Shown in pieces: positions 34,717-44,947 of a DNA stretch of 64,000 bases (positions are counted from its first letter, which is position 1; each line of letters opens with the position of its first letter). The stretch spans positions 1 through 64,000 of the forward strand of contig JADJYH010000008.1 in the NCBI GenBank assembly GCA_016719855.1, in the 5' to 3' direction. The notes beneath the pieces are model-generated. The model ran no database searches. It was given only the letters and a program-made list of their open reading frames with translations, and was not told the origin of the DNA. Origin of the DNA: Saprospiraceae bacterium (GTDB lineage: Bacteria > Bacteroidota > Bacteroidia > Chitinophagales > Saprospiraceae). The position numbers were made by a program, and so were the translations under genes.

Positions 34717-36675
34717 ATGATTCGTTTCTCGACTTTTCTACTCCTGTTTTGCCTTTGTGGGACTGCATTTGCCCAAAAAAAAATCACCACCACTAAAACT
34801 GCCAATGGCAAACTGAAAACCATCTTCGACCGTGGCGTTCGGATGGCCAGCCTTGAGCAGTTCGACGATGCCATCGAAGATTTTGAAAAAGCCCTCCAGC
34901 TTGACCCCAACTTCATTGATGCACAAATAGAGTGGGCCAACGTCAAAAACCAGCAACTGAAAATGGCAGAAGCCGAGCAGGGCTACGAAAAAGTACTCGC
35001 CATTGACTCCACCTACGAACCCAGCGTTTTTTACAGCCTCGCCATCGTAGAGTTCGACTTGGACAAGTACGACGAGTCGGCAGCACATTTTGAGTATTTC
35101 TTAAAAAATGCTCCGAAAATAAGTCCTAAGCGCAAGGCTACCGCCGAGAAATACCTTCACAATGTAAAGTTTGCCGCCGAAGCCATCAAGCACCCCGTTC
35201 CCTATGAGCCGAAAAACCTCGGGCCGAACATCAACACGCCAGACGCTGAATACCTCCCGACTCTGACCGCCGATGGAGAGGTACTTATCTACACCACTTT
35301 CCGTGGAGGGCAGGAGGATTTTTACCGGAGCGTGAAGGTCAATGGAGAGTGGCAACCGGGTGAGCCAATCGAAGCAGTGAACACGCCCAACAACGAGGGA
35401 GCGCAAAGCATCAGCGCTGATGGCAAGTTCCTCATCTTCACCGCTTGCCATCGTCGGGATGGACTTGGCGGCTGCGACCTGTTTTTTGCGGAGCTAAAAA
35501 ATGGCAAATGGACGGCGGTGCGAAACCTCGGCGCTCCCATTAACACACCAGGCTGGGAGTCGCAACCGAGCCTGTCCGGCGATGGACAGACCCTTTTTTT
35601 TACCACGGAGCGACAGGGCGGCAAGGGCAGCAAAGACATTTGGTTTAGCCGTAGACAGCCCAACGGCAAATGGGGAGAGCCGCAAAACCTCGGCGTCCCG
35701 GTGAACACTCTCGGCGATGAACAATCGCCCTTCATGCACGCCGACGGTCAAACGCTGTACTTCATGTCAAACGGCCACCCAGGCATGGGCGGCTTCGACC
35801 TCTACCTCTCCCGCAAGCAGCCTGACGGTAGTTGGGGCGAACCGCAAAACCTCGGCTACCCCATCAATTCCGAAGGCAACGAAGGAGCGCTATCGGTAAG
35901 CCTCGATGGCAAGACCGCTTATTTCGCCACCGATTTGCTCAATGTGAAAAGAGGCGCCTCGTCGTTCGAAAGCCCGCAGGGCAAGGGCACGACGGATATT
36001 TACAGTTTCGAGCTGCCAGTGGCAGCTCGGCCGCTGCCCGTCACCTATGTGAAGGCCAAAGTGCTGGATGCCCTCACACAAAAACCCATCCAAGCCAAAG
36101 TGGAGTTTGTGGAGCTGACGTCCGGTAAGGTTTTCGCCATGGCTACCACGGAAGCGGACGGGGAGTTCCTCGTCACCTTGCCAGCCGGTGGCAATTACGC
36201 ACTCAATGTTTCCAAGGAAAAATACCTGTTTTACTCCGAAAATTTTGGCCTCAACGAACCGGGCACGATTGACCAGCCTTATAATTTGGAGATAGCGCTG
36301 AACCCAGTATCTGGGGGCACGTCCGGTGTTGCAGCGAAGCCCAACGTGCTAAAAAACGTTTTTTTTGAAACTGGCTCCGCCGCACTCAGGAAGGAGAGCC
36401 TCATCGAGCTTGACCTGCTGAAAAAGCTGCTCGACGAAAACCCAACGCTGAAAATCCAAATCAACGGCCATACCGACAACGTCGGCTCCGAGGCCGATAA
36501 TCTTTTACTCTCCGATGGACGGGCCAAGGCGGTGTACGATTACTTGACCCAAAAAGGCATTGATTCCAAGCGTTTGAAGCACAAAGGTTTTGGGGAAACG
36601 GAGCCTGCTGCCAGCAATGATACCGAGGAGGGGAGAAGGCAGAATCGGCGGACGGAGTATGAGATTGCTGAGTGA
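34717..36675 (+). CDS. OmpA-family protein with TPR and PD40 (WD40-like) repeats
   Basis: A 652-residue envelope protein of a common Bacteroidota type. It has a signal peptide (MIRFSTFLLLFCLCGTAFAQ), TPRs (about 30-135, FDDAIEDFEKALQLDPNFID), and PD40 beta-propeller blades (about 165-415, with repeats such as SQPSLSGDGQTLFFTTERQG and QSPFMHADGQTLYFMSNGHP). A carboxypeptidase-like beta-sandwich (about 440-520) and an OmpA peptidoglycan-binding domain (about 540-650, QINGHTDNVGSEADNLLLSD, GFGETEPAASN) follow. Some relatives (PorE-like) belong to the T9SS envelope complex. The ATG at 34717 is preferred to an upstream TTG. Confidence 0.9.
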   Translation: MIRFSTFLLLFCLCGTAFAQKKITTTKTANGKLKTIFDRGVRMASLEQFDDAIEDFEKALQLDPNFIDAQIEWANVKNQQLKMAEAEQGYEKVLAIDSTYEPSVFYSLAIVEFDLDKYDESAAHFEYFLKNAPKISPKRKATAEKYLHNVKFAAEAIKHPVPYEPKNLGPNINTPDAEYLPTLTADGEVLIYTTFRGGQEDFYRSVKVNGEWQPGEPIEAVNTPNNEGAQSISADGKFLIFTACHRRDGLGGCDLFFAELKNGKWTAVRNLGAPINTPGWESQPSLSGDGQTLFFTTERQGGKGSKDIWFSRRQPNGKWGEPQNLGVPVNTLGDEQSPFMHADGQTLYFMSNGHPGMGGFDLYLSRKQPDGSWGEPQNLGYPINSEGNEGALSVSLDGKTAYFATDLLNVKRGASSFESPQGKGTTDIYSFELPVAARPLPVTYVKAKVLDALTQKPIQAKVEFVELTSGKVFAMATTEADGEFLVTLPAGGNYALNVSKEKYLFYSENFGLNEPGTIDQPYNLEIALNPVSGGTSGVAAKPNVLKNVFFETGSAALRKESLIELDLLKKLLDENPTLKIQINGHTDNVGSEADNLLLSDGRAKAVYDYLTQKGIDSKRLKHKGFGETEPAASNDTEEGRRQNRRTEYEIAE

Positions 36676-36888
36676 GTTCCTAAAACGAACTCACCAGTAT
36701 TTTTCAAAGAGAATTTCTTCAAAAGCATTCCAACGAAGGATTTTAGTCTCCTCTTAAATGTTGGAACCTCAACAGGGCTTCGTTTTTCGGGTCAAAGTAG
36801 CCAAGCAAAAAATCTTAGCTTCGCCATGCCCAAATCCCAAAACCTCGAAAAGCACGACATTGACCACCGTGAACAAAACACTTTCAAG

Positions 36889-37584
36889 ATGAGCAGAATA
36901 GCTTTGTTTTTCCTCTGCTGCCTACCCCTTGCCCTGTTTTCACAACAAAAAATGGAATTCGGCGTGCTTGGCGGCTTCGCCAATTACCAGGGCGACCTGG
37001 CCGAAGACGAGATTGTGGTCTCTGAAACCAAGCTCTCCTTCGGCGGCTTCCTGCGCTACCATGTGAACAAAAAGGTGAAAATCAGGGGCAATTTCATGTA
37101 CGGCTATATTTCGGGGAATGATGCAAATGCAGAAGGCAGTTTGAAAGACCGAGGCTGGAGCTTCGAGTCGAATATCCTAGAGACAAGTTTTGTAGGAGAG
37201 TACCACCCGCTTGGTAGAAGCCGGGTGGGCAACACGGGCATTTTCGCACGACAAATATCACCCTACTTGGGCTTGGGCTTGGGCATTGCAACTCATACTC
37301 CAAAGGTTAGCGTAACCGACCCATTGGATATTGGCTTGTTCCCAGAACAGGACGAAAAGACCCTGTCGGCAAGCATTCCCCTGATGGTGGGCATCCGGGC
37401 AGACTTGTTCGAGTTTTTCTCGTTGGGTGCAGAACTGGGCTGGCGGGCAACGTTCAGCGACTACCTCGATGGCGTGAGCAAAAATGGAAACAACAATAAA
37501 AACGACTGGTACGTGCTGGGAGGCATCACCGCCTCCTTCTTCTTTGGCGACCTTCAATCAGACTTTAATCTTGCCCCAAACTAA
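36889..37584 (+). CDS. Outer-membrane beta-barrel protein (DUF6089-like)
   Basis: A 231-residue protein with a signal peptide (MSRIALFFLCCLPLALFSQQ) and a body of alternating strands: MEFGVLGGFANYQGDLAED, LSFGGFLRYHVNKKVKIRG, SPYLGLGLGIATHTPK, FFSLGAELGWRATFSDYLDG, GGITASFFFG. This matches the DUF6089/PorG-like barrels of Bacteroidota. PorG is a T9SS part, but I cannot decide whether this is PorG itself. It follows the OmpA gene on the same strand by about 210 bp. Confidence 0.8.
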   Translation: MSRIALFFLCCLPLALFSQQKMEFGVLGGFANYQGDLAEDEIVVSETKLSFGGFLRYHVNKKVKIRGNFMYGYISGNDANAEGSLKDRGWSFESNILETSFVGEYHPLGRSRVGNTGIFARQISPYLGLGLGIATHTPKVSVTDPLDIGLFPEQDEKTLSASIPLMVGIRADLFEFFSLGAELGWRATFSDYLDGVSKNGNNNKNDWYVLGGITASFFFGDLQSDFNLAPN

Positions 37585-37593
37585 ACGGCGCTG

Positions 37594-38172
37594 TTATTTC
37601 TTCAAATACTCGGCTGCAGCGTCCAGTTCTTCGTAAAAATCCGCCCCATACTTTCGGATGATGGCTTCCTTTACGAACTGGTAAACCGGCAGTTTCACCT
37701 TTTTTCCAGCAGTACAGGCTGCTGAGCAAATGTCCCATACATCGTAGTTCAGCGCTTCGAATCCAAGCTCTGGCGTGGAGGCGACCCGCACCGGGTAAAG
37801 GTGACAGGAGATGGGCTTCTTGAAATCGGTCACGCCCGCCTCGGCCGCTTTTTCGATGCCGCACTTGGCAACGCCATTTTTTTCAAAAGTCAGATACGCA
37901 CAGGCTCCGTTTTCGAGCAGCGGGGTGCCGGGGCCGTTCAGTTCGGGGTAATTAACGTAAACACCTTGATTTTCAATGACTTGGATACCCTCCGCCCGGA
38001 GAAACGGCTTGATGTCCTCGTAAATGTTCACGAGGGTTTCAACTTCGGCGGCTTCGAGCGGAGCGCCGAAATCACCCTCCCAACAGCAGGCGCCCTTGCA
38101 GGCGTCGAGGTTGCAAAGGAAGTGCTCGGTGAGCACGTCTTCACTGACGAGTATGTCCTGGACGATGACCAA
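37594..38172 (-). CDS. DUF3109 family protein
   Basis: A 192-residue cysteine-rich protein with the DUF3109 pattern: LCNLDACKGACCWEGDFGAP, the later NGACAYLTFEKNGVAKCGIE, ISCHLYPVR and CSAACTAGKK. The conserved cysteines suggest a metal or Fe-S site similar to the YkgJ family, but no activity is known. The only start in a good place is TTG (38172), as an in-frame stop lies about 20 codons upstream. It is convergent with the beta-barrel gene (9-bp gap). Confidence 0.87.
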   Translation of the reverse strand: MVIVQDILVSEDVLTEHFLCNLDACKGACCWEGDFGAPLEAAEVETLVNIYEDIKPFLRAEGIQVIENQGVYVNYPELNGPGTPLLENGACAYLTFEKNGVAKCGIEKAAEAGVTDFKKPISCHLYPVRVASTPELGFEALNYDVWDICSAACTAGKKVKLPVYQFVKEAIIRKYGADFYEELDAAAEYLKK

Positions 38173-38292
38173 AATGAACCGTTTTTGCCTGACGCCTTAC
38201 TTTTTATGGTAAAAAAACAAGGCGCACCAGACTGGTGTTGTTGCACAAGTTGTAACTTAGCGGCGAAAGTATTTCAATTAAAAACGATGCTG

Positions 38293-38718
38293 ATGAAAAA
38301 TCTGATTTTTTGCGTTGTGCTGCTGTTTTCCGCCTTCGGCGCAACGGCCCAAAACGCCGCCGTGAAAACCCCGGCACAGGAAGCGACCGAAAAAATGACA
38401 CAGCTTTACTCCCTCAACGAAAAGCAGCAGGGCGAAATGCTGAAAATCCAAGAGCGGAAGTACCGCAACCTAGCCGAAATCGAGTCAATGAAAGCAAGCG
38501 ACCCAGCGCTCTACATGCGCAAGATACAATCCATCCAGCTTGGCAATGATGCTTCTTTTGAGCGCATCCTCAGTGCCGAGCAGGTCAAGACTTTTAAGCA
38601 GCAGCAACTCCAATTGCGGGAAAAAAAGGCAGTTGCCTACAAAGAAATGAAATCCGCAGGCGCTTCTCAGCAAGAGATTGACAAAAAAATGGTGGAACTA
38701 GACCTGGAAGCACTTTAA
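38293..38718 (+). CDS. Small secreted helical protein (Spy/CpxP-like or DUF4890-like)
   Basis: A 141-residue exported protein: signal peptide MKNLIFCVVLLFSAFGATAQ, then an all-helical charged body (EATEKMTQLYSLNEKQQGEM, RILSAEQVKTFKQQQLQLRE). This layout resembles Spy/CpxP-type periplasmic chaperones and the DUF4890 proteins of Bacteroidota, but the LTxxQ motif is not exact. An ATG two codons upstream (38287) is an equal alternative start. A strong terminator follows. Confidence 0.7.
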   Translation: MKNLIFCVVLLFSAFGATAQNAAVKTPAQEATEKMTQLYSLNEKQQGEMLKIQERKYRNLAEIESMKASDPALYMRKIQSIQLGNDASFERILSAEQVKTFKQQQLQLREKKAVAYKEMKSAGASQQEIDKKMVELDLEAL

Positions 38719-38748
38719 ACCAGTTTTCGGAGCCATCACAATTTTTTC

Positions 38749-38783
38749 AAAAAAGCGGTGTGGATAATTCCCACCGCTTTTTT
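38749..38783. terminator. Bidirectional intrinsic terminator
   Basis: A perfect 12-bp stem (AAAAAAGCGGTG with CACCGCTTTTTT) about 30 bp after the small secreted gene, with an A-tract before and a T-tract after. Confidence 0.9.
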
Positions 38784-38913
38784 GTTGCCCAAATGGGCCA
38801 AGCTTGTCAAAATTCCTACTTTTACGACCCGAAACAAAAACCAATTCAATACAATTGCGTTCGTTCCACAAACGAATAAAATTTCACAACCAGATAAAAT
38901 CCAGCACAGTAAA

Positions 38914-40227
38914 ATGGATGCGCTTAAACAGAAATTTTTCCAAAAATCAACCGAGGTTAAGCAAGAAATAAAAGTCCTGCTGGCCGAGCATGGCAACACT
39001 GTCGTGGACGAAGTAACCCTGGGCCAAGTGTTTGGCGGCTCCCGTGACATCATCACGATGCTGTGGGAACCCTCCCTCCTCGATGCCCAGGAAGGTATCC
39101 GATTTCGGGGCTACTCCCTACCCGAACTGCGTGAAAAACTCCCAAAAGGCAAGGGCAAAGAGCCTCTTCCCGAAGGACTGTTCTGGTTGATGCTAGTGGA
39201 TGAAATACCCACCGAGGCCGAAGTAGAATGGCTCAGCGACCAATGGGAGCGCCGCAGCAAGCTGCCACCGCATGTTTGCAGGGTGATTGAGAAACTGCCA
39301 GCCAGCACTCACCCGATGACCCAGTTCACCATCGCCATCAACGCCATGCAGACGGAGTCGCACTTCGCTCGGCGGTACAACGAGGGCATGAACAAGAACG
39401 AATATTGGGATGCCACCTACGAGGACACGATGGACCTCATCGCCAAACTGCCTCACGTGGCAGCTTATATTTACCGCCGCAGTTATCATGGCGGACAATT
39501 TATTAAAGCTGACCAAAGCCTGGACTGGGCAGCCAACCTTGCCCACATGCTCGGGGTGTCGGATAGCGACGACTTCAAGAACTTCATGCGCCTCTACATG
39601 ACCATCCACGCCGACCACGAGGGAGGCAACGCATCTGCGCATACGATGAACCTTATTGGGTCTACCCTGGCCGACCCATACCTGTCCTTTGCCGGTGCCA
39701 TGAACTCACTGGCGGGCCCACTGCACGGCCTTGCCAACCAAGAGGTGATTCATTGGATTTTCAAGATGCTGAACAGCCTCGAAACCCGCAACCCAACCAA
39801 GGAGCAGATAGCCAGCTACGTGGAGGCTACGCTCGCTGCTGGCAAGGTGGTTCCGGGCTACGGCCACGCCGTTTTGCGCAAGCCCGACCCCCGCTTCATC
39901 GAGCAGATGCGCTTCGCAAAAGAATACTGTCCCGACGACGAAATCGTCAATGTGGTCTGGAAAATTTACGAAGTAGTACCGCCCATTTTGCAGGGGCTTG
40001 GCAAGATCAAGAACCCTTGGCCCAACGTGGATGCCCACTCAGGCGCCATCTTGGTACACTACGGCCTCGACCAATACAGCTTCTACACCGTACTCTTCGG
40101 CGTGTCCCGTGCGATGGGCGTGCTGGCCGCTACCTGCTGGTCAAGGGCGCTCGGTATGCCACTCGAACGGCCCAAGTCCGTGACCCTGGATTGGGTGAAG
40201 CGGTTCCTTGCAGAAAAGAAAGCCTAG
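38914..40227 (+). CDS. gltA: Citrate synthase, mitochondrial-like (eukaryotic-type) form
   Basis: A 437-residue enzyme that condenses oxaloacetate and acetyl-CoA in the TCA cycle. The catalytic residues are in GPLHGLANQEV (His), VVPGYGHAVLRKPDPR (His and Arg) and NPWPNVDAHSGA (Asp). Long stretches agree with the mitochondrial enzyme rather than with hexameric bacterial GltA: EGIRFRGYSLPELREKLPK, PLPEGLFWLMLVDEIPTEAE, DLIAKLPHVAAYIYR and IHADHEGGNASAHT. It is expected to be a dimer without NADH control. The start MDALKQKFFQ was chosen because the upstream frame crosses a terminator. A hairpin follows the stop. Confidence 0.92.
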   Translation: MDALKQKFFQKSTEVKQEIKVLLAEHGNTVVDEVTLGQVFGGSRDIITMLWEPSLLDAQEGIRFRGYSLPELREKLPKGKGKEPLPEGLFWLMLVDEIPTEAEVEWLSDQWERRSKLPPHVCRVIEKLPASTHPMTQFTIAINAMQTESHFARRYNEGMNKNEYWDATYEDTMDLIAKLPHVAAYIYRRSYHGGQFIKADQSLDWAANLAHMLGVSDSDDFKNFMRLYMTIHADHEGGNASAHTMNLIGSTLADPYLSFAGAMNSLAGPLHGLANQEVIHWIFKMLNSLETRNPTKEQIASYVEATLAAGKVVPGYGHAVLRKPDPRFIEQMRFAKEYCPDDEIVNVVWKIYEVVPPILQGLGKIKNPWPNVDAHSGAILVHYGLDQYSFYTVLFGVSRAMGVLAATCWSRALGMPLERPKSVTLDWVKRFLAEKKA

Positions 40228-40237
40228 CATGGCTGCC

Positions 40238-40271
40238 GGGTGCTGCCCGACCCACTTGTCGGGCAGCACCC
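40238..40271 (+). terminator. Hairpin after citrate synthase
   Basis: A perfect 14-bp inverted repeat (GGGTGCTGCCCGAC and GTCGGGCAGCACCC) with a 6-base loop, 11 bp after the stop. No T-tract follows, so it may stabilise the transcript as well as end it. Confidence 0.7.
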
Positions 40272-40519
40272 AAATATTCCCCTCCATCATCTTATCTAAA
40301 TTTTGTTTTCCTGCCCAAAGCGCTTACTTTTGCCCGGATTTTTTCGGAGGCATCATTTCTGCTATTTCATGGTGCCTGTCTTCTGGCACAAATCCTTTAA
40401 AATCAGTTTTTAAAAAATTATTTTTTTCCTTTTGATAAACACTTTGGGTAGATGCCTCGTACAAGTGGCGGCATAATAGTCTCATCGTTTTTTCAGAAAA
40501 AAACTAAAGTTCACAGCAC

Positions 40520-42681
40520 ATGGCTCTGATAGGAAAAATTCGGAAACAAAAATGGTTGTTGGTTGGAACGCTTGCAGGAGCACTCGTTCTTTTTATCGGT
40601 ATGTTGATGTTTGACAACCCGAACCAAAATTTCTTTGGCGGCAGTCAGACCACCGTCGGTGAAGTGGAAGGACGCAAAATCGAATACCGGGAGTTTGCGA
40701 GCACCCATGAGATGCTCTACTCCAACTCCGGCGGCGACGGCTTCAGCGACCGTGCCTACCTGTGGACTTTTACATGGACAAAGCCATCGTTGAAAAGGAA
40801 GCCGATTGCATTGGCCTCGGCGTCAGCAGGTCGGAACTCGTTGAACTCCAGTTCAGCGACGACGACTCCAAACTCAGCCCAATCATCTCTAGCCGCTACC
40901 GCAACCAGACCACCCAGCAGTTGGACAGGGAGCAACTCAGCCAGTTGAAGGACATCATCACCAACAACAAGATTGACCAGATGATCACCGACAAGCAGTT
41001 GGTGCCAGACTTCAAGTACCGCTGGGCGCACCAGGAAAAGGAAATCATCAAGGATCGTCTCCAGAAAAAAATGACCAGCATGGTCGAAAAAGGCATGTAC
41101 ACGCCAACCTGGATGGCCGAAGTGATTGACTTGGAGCAGTCGCAAAAGGTTGACTTCTTGTATGTACAAGTGCCTTTCGACGAAATTGACACCAAGTCCG
41201 TGACCCTCTCCGATGAGGACTACAAGGCTTATTTCGAAGAAAATAAAGCACAGTTCAAGCAAAACGAGGAGACTCGCAAGCTTGAATACATAGCTTTTGA
41301 CGTGAAGCCAACCGTCCAAGATTCCGCCGACCTCCGGCAGACCATTGAGAAACTTATCCCCAACTTCAAGACCACCGACAACGACACGGTTTTTGTGGAG
41401 AACAATTTCGGTTCCCTTGACGGTGCCTACGTGAAGAAAAGTGAACTTAGCCCGGCCATCGCCGACTCCGTTTTCAATATGCCCGTTGGGCAAGTGTTCG
41501 GCCCATACCTGGACGGCAACAGCTACATGGCTGCTAAAATGCTTGGCAGGAAAGTAGTGCCGGACTCTGTGAAGGCCCGCCATATCCTTCGCAAGGCAAC
41601 TGACCAAGCATCCTTGATTGCTGCGCAAAAAACCATTGACAGCCTCAAAACACTGATTGAGTCTGGTGCAGGACGTTTTGACTCGTTGGCCGTGAAGTTC
41701 AGCGAAGACGGCTCTGCCAGCAAGGGCGGCGACCTCGGGACTTTCAAGCCCGGTGCCATGGTCAAGGAGTTCAACGAAGTATGTTTTTACCAGGCCGAAG
41801 TCGGCAAGGTTTACTCCGTAATCACACAATTTGGCGTACACCTCATCGAAGTGACGCAAAAAATGGGTGCTGGCGAAACCGGCGTTCGAGTGGCCTATAT
41901 CTCGCAGGCAATCGTGCCAAGCCAGGCCACACAGGATGCCATTCGTGAGCAGGCGCTCCAGTTGCAGGAAGAAAACAAGACGCTGGAATCGCTCCTCAAG
42001 GCTGCCTCGGCAAAGGGCCTCGCCATCGAAACTTCCCCGGCGCTCAAGGCCAATGACTACACAGTTGGAGCGCTCCCAGCAGGACAGGGTAGCCGTGAAA
42101 TGGTTCGCTGGGCATTTGGCAACGACCAAAACGTTGGCGAAGTGGACAAAGGCGAAGTTTCACCGCAGGTGTACAGCTTCCAAAACCAGGGCGAGTTCTT
42201 CGTGAACAAGTACGTGGTGGCGGGCCTGAAAAGTATTATCCCGGCTGGCACACCTTCTTGGAAAGACGTCAAGGAAGAAATCGAGCCGCAAGTGGTAAAC
42301 CGCAAAAAGGCCGAACTTGTCAAGCAACAGACGCAAGGCAAAGACCTCGCTTCCATTGCTGCCCAGTACTCCGTTCAGGTGGACACAGCACAGGCAGTTT
42401 CTTTCGCTTCCGGCTTCCTTCCGAAAGTCGGCAACGTGGAACCGAAAGTAGTGGCCACAGCCTTCAAGCTCGAGCTTAACAAAACGAGCGAGCCAATCGT
42501 TGGCAGCACGGGCATCTTCGTTGTGTCGCCAATCAACAAGGCACCAGGCGTTGCCACTGGCAACATTGCCCAAATCCGCCAGCAAAACCAAGTAGCGGCA
42601 AGGGGAGCGGCAAGGAATGGCCTCATACAGACCCTACGGGACAAGGCCGATGTCGAAGACAACCGTTCGAAGTTTTTCTAG
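40520..42681 (+). CDS. PpiD/SurA-like peptidyl-prolyl isomerase, membrane-anchored (one frameshift)
   Basis: About 720 residues after restoring one G at about 40758 (LWDFYMDKAIVEKEAD). It has one N-terminal membrane helix (KQKWLLVGTLAGALVLFIGM), a SurA_N-like chaperone region, a parvulin domain (about 345-445: VPDSVKARHILRKATDQASL, GRFDSLAVKFSEDGSASKGG, DLGTFKPGAMVKEF, FGVHLIEV) and a second degenerate PPIase-like region towards the C-terminus. It should help outer-membrane and secreted proteins fold in the periplasm. The size and layout match Bacteroidota PpiD. A terminator follows the stop. Confidence 0.88.
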
Positions 42682-42706
42682 TGAAATATTAGAATCACCG
42701 TCCAAC

Positions 42707-42741
42707 AAAAAGGGGCTTTGCGCATTGCGAAGCCCCTTTTT
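42707..42741. terminator. Bidirectional intrinsic terminator
   Basis: AAAAAGGGGCTT and AAGCCCCTTTTT form a 12-bp stem between the converging ppiD-like and cytochrome genes, with A and T tracts on the two sides. Confidence 0.9.
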
Positions 42742-42783
42742 GATTTTTGTCAGATTAACTGACAAAATGCCCGCCCACTGTTT

Positions 42784-44837
42784 TCACTCCACCAAAATTT
42801 CGTCCACAAAAACCCAGCAAGGTTCGCCTTTATTGGGATGCCATTTCGGGTTTTTCAGCACACTCAGCACCTCCACCTTCACGTACCGGGCTTGGGTGCT
42901 GGCAAATCCAGCACTGAACATTTTTGCGGAAGCCTTGGTGTTTTCGGTGGCTATGGGATAGACTGCTTCTTGCACTTTTTTGAAATTTTTGCCATCTGTG
43001 GAGGTGGAAACCCTCATGCCCTTCGGGAAAAAAATCCAACCGCCCGTGTCCTCGAAGCAGCCCGCCGTTACTTTCGACACGTCGGCCACTTTGCCGAGGT
43101 CGAGCGTGGCTGTGCAGTTGTGTCCTTGCCAACCGAACCATTTACCGCTCTTGAAGGAGTCTCCGCCCCGCTGGAAGTCAATCAGCGTTTTTGCGCCCTC
43201 CCCCTTGTAGCGGGGGTCGGGTTGTTTGGCCAGCGAAATGCCCGTGGGTTTGTAGCCCACTTTTACAAATCCCTTCGAAGCAACCGGGCTGGTCGTCCAG
43301 CCCTCAAGGTAGGCAAGGGCCTTCACCTCCCCGAAGCGCTTAACACGAGGGGTTCTTTGTACACGGCGCTGGTACTGTCCGGCTCCTTGCCGTCGGTGGT
43401 GTAGTGGATATTTGCTTTCGCAAAGCCCGACTCCAGTGTCACGTGTACTGTGTCGTTGAACAACTCCTTCGAGGCTTTTATCATGGGTGCCTTGAGCGCC
43501 ACCTCGCCGAACATCGAGTCGTTTTTGATGCCATTGTCTATGAAAATGTCCGGCTTTTGTGAAACGAACTTGGCCACGCCGTCCGTGGTGACGCCCGTTT
43601 GCCAGAGGTAGAGCGAGCGCAGTTTGGGCAGCGACTGGAGCTGCGCAAACCCGGCGTCCGTCACCTTGGTCTGGTAGAGGTTGAGGTATTCAAGGTACTG
43701 GAGGTCGGCGAGGTTGGCGAGGCCCTTGTCGGTGATGCCCGTTTGTTCGAGGTGGAGGCGGTTGAGGTGGGGCATTTCCTTCACGATGGCGAGCATGGCG
43801 TCGTCCACATTGGAGTTGGCAAGATTGATCTGCACAATATTGTTGGCGATGGGCTTCAGCTTGTTCAACTGCCCGGCGGTCAGGTCTTTTTTGCCGGAAA
43901 AAAGCGCTTGCAAAAACGGGCTGCCTGCCGCCATCGGAAACACCTGGATGCCTTCGCTTCGCAATGATTTCAGCTTGCCTTCGCTCACGGGGTCGAGCTT
44001 CAGCCCATCGAGCAGGCTGGGAGCGGCGGCCACCGTAGCGGCTTGCAAGGCGCTCCGCAATGCAGCGGGCATGGCGGCAGCGGCCACGGTTTTGTCAAAA
44101 GGTGCACCCGCCTTGAGCCACCAGTCGAGCAGTTGTTTTTCGGTGTCGGAGAGCTGCGGTTTGCCCTTGGGTGGCATGTGTTTTTTCTCTTCGAGGGGCA
44201 GGTGGATGGCTTTCAGCAACAAGCTGGAATCCGGCTTGCCCGGCACGACGGCGGGCCCGTTCTTGCCGCCTTTTAGCAGGTCTTCTTTGGTCAAAACAAC
44301 GAGGCCACCCTTGCGCTTGGCGGGGTTGTGGCAGTTGCCGCACTTAGCTTTCAGCACGGGCAGCACCACTTGCTCAAACACCAGGGCGCTGTCGAGGTTG
44401 GCAATGGGGACGGCAGCAGTGGCATCGCTCTTTTCATCCGAAAAAAGATAGTCCGAGCCATGCGTGAGCGAGCCGCCAAAGTGGCCTGTGGCGGCGAGTA
44501 CCAGCACAGTGGCGGTGAAAAAAGAGAGGAAAAGACTTGAAGCCGCATTTTTTTTATAAAAAATATAAAGTGCTACGGACAGCCCGGCAGTGGCGAAGCC
44601 CAGCCATTTGTGCCAACTGAGCAGCTCCTCGTCGTAGCCGCCATCAAGTGAGAGCAGGTAGCCGAAAGCAGCCGCGGCCACGGCACTCACCATGCCCCAA
44701 AACAGCGAAAACCCAACAGCGGGGCGCAGCGCAAGGGCTGAACGCCGTGTGGCAAGCTCCATCAAAAATGCGAGAATCAGGAAGCCGATGGGCAGGTGAA
44801 GGACTAAAATGTGCAGGCGACCGAGGAATTGCAACAT
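42784..44837 (-). CDS. Membrane-bound cytochrome c multidomain protein (DUF2231-like helices, c-type haem, LRR, chitobiase-like, F5/8-type domain), one frameshift
   Basis: About 684 residues after restoring one G in the GGGG run at about 43328 (SASGEVKALAYLEG). In order: four hydrophobic helices (HILVLHLPIGFLILAFLMEL, about 1-130); a planctomycete-type cytochrome c domain with the haem motif KCGNCHNP and axial KKHMPPKG; a leucine-rich region (LNRLHLEQTGITDKGLANLA); a chitobiase/FN3-like strand set (ANIHYTTDGKEPDSTSAVYK); and a discoidin-like C-terminus ending FVDEILVE. The catalytic or binding target is unknown, though similar proteins sit with polysaccharide enzymes. It would face the periplasm. 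Confidence 0.85.
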
Positions 44838-44947
44838 GGCAGTTTTTCGTTTTGAACTTGTTTGGTCAAAATTAGAAATTACTTAGAAATGGGGAATAAC
44901 TGATTTTTTCATCAAAATCAGCCTGTTATTTGCACCATACATTAATA

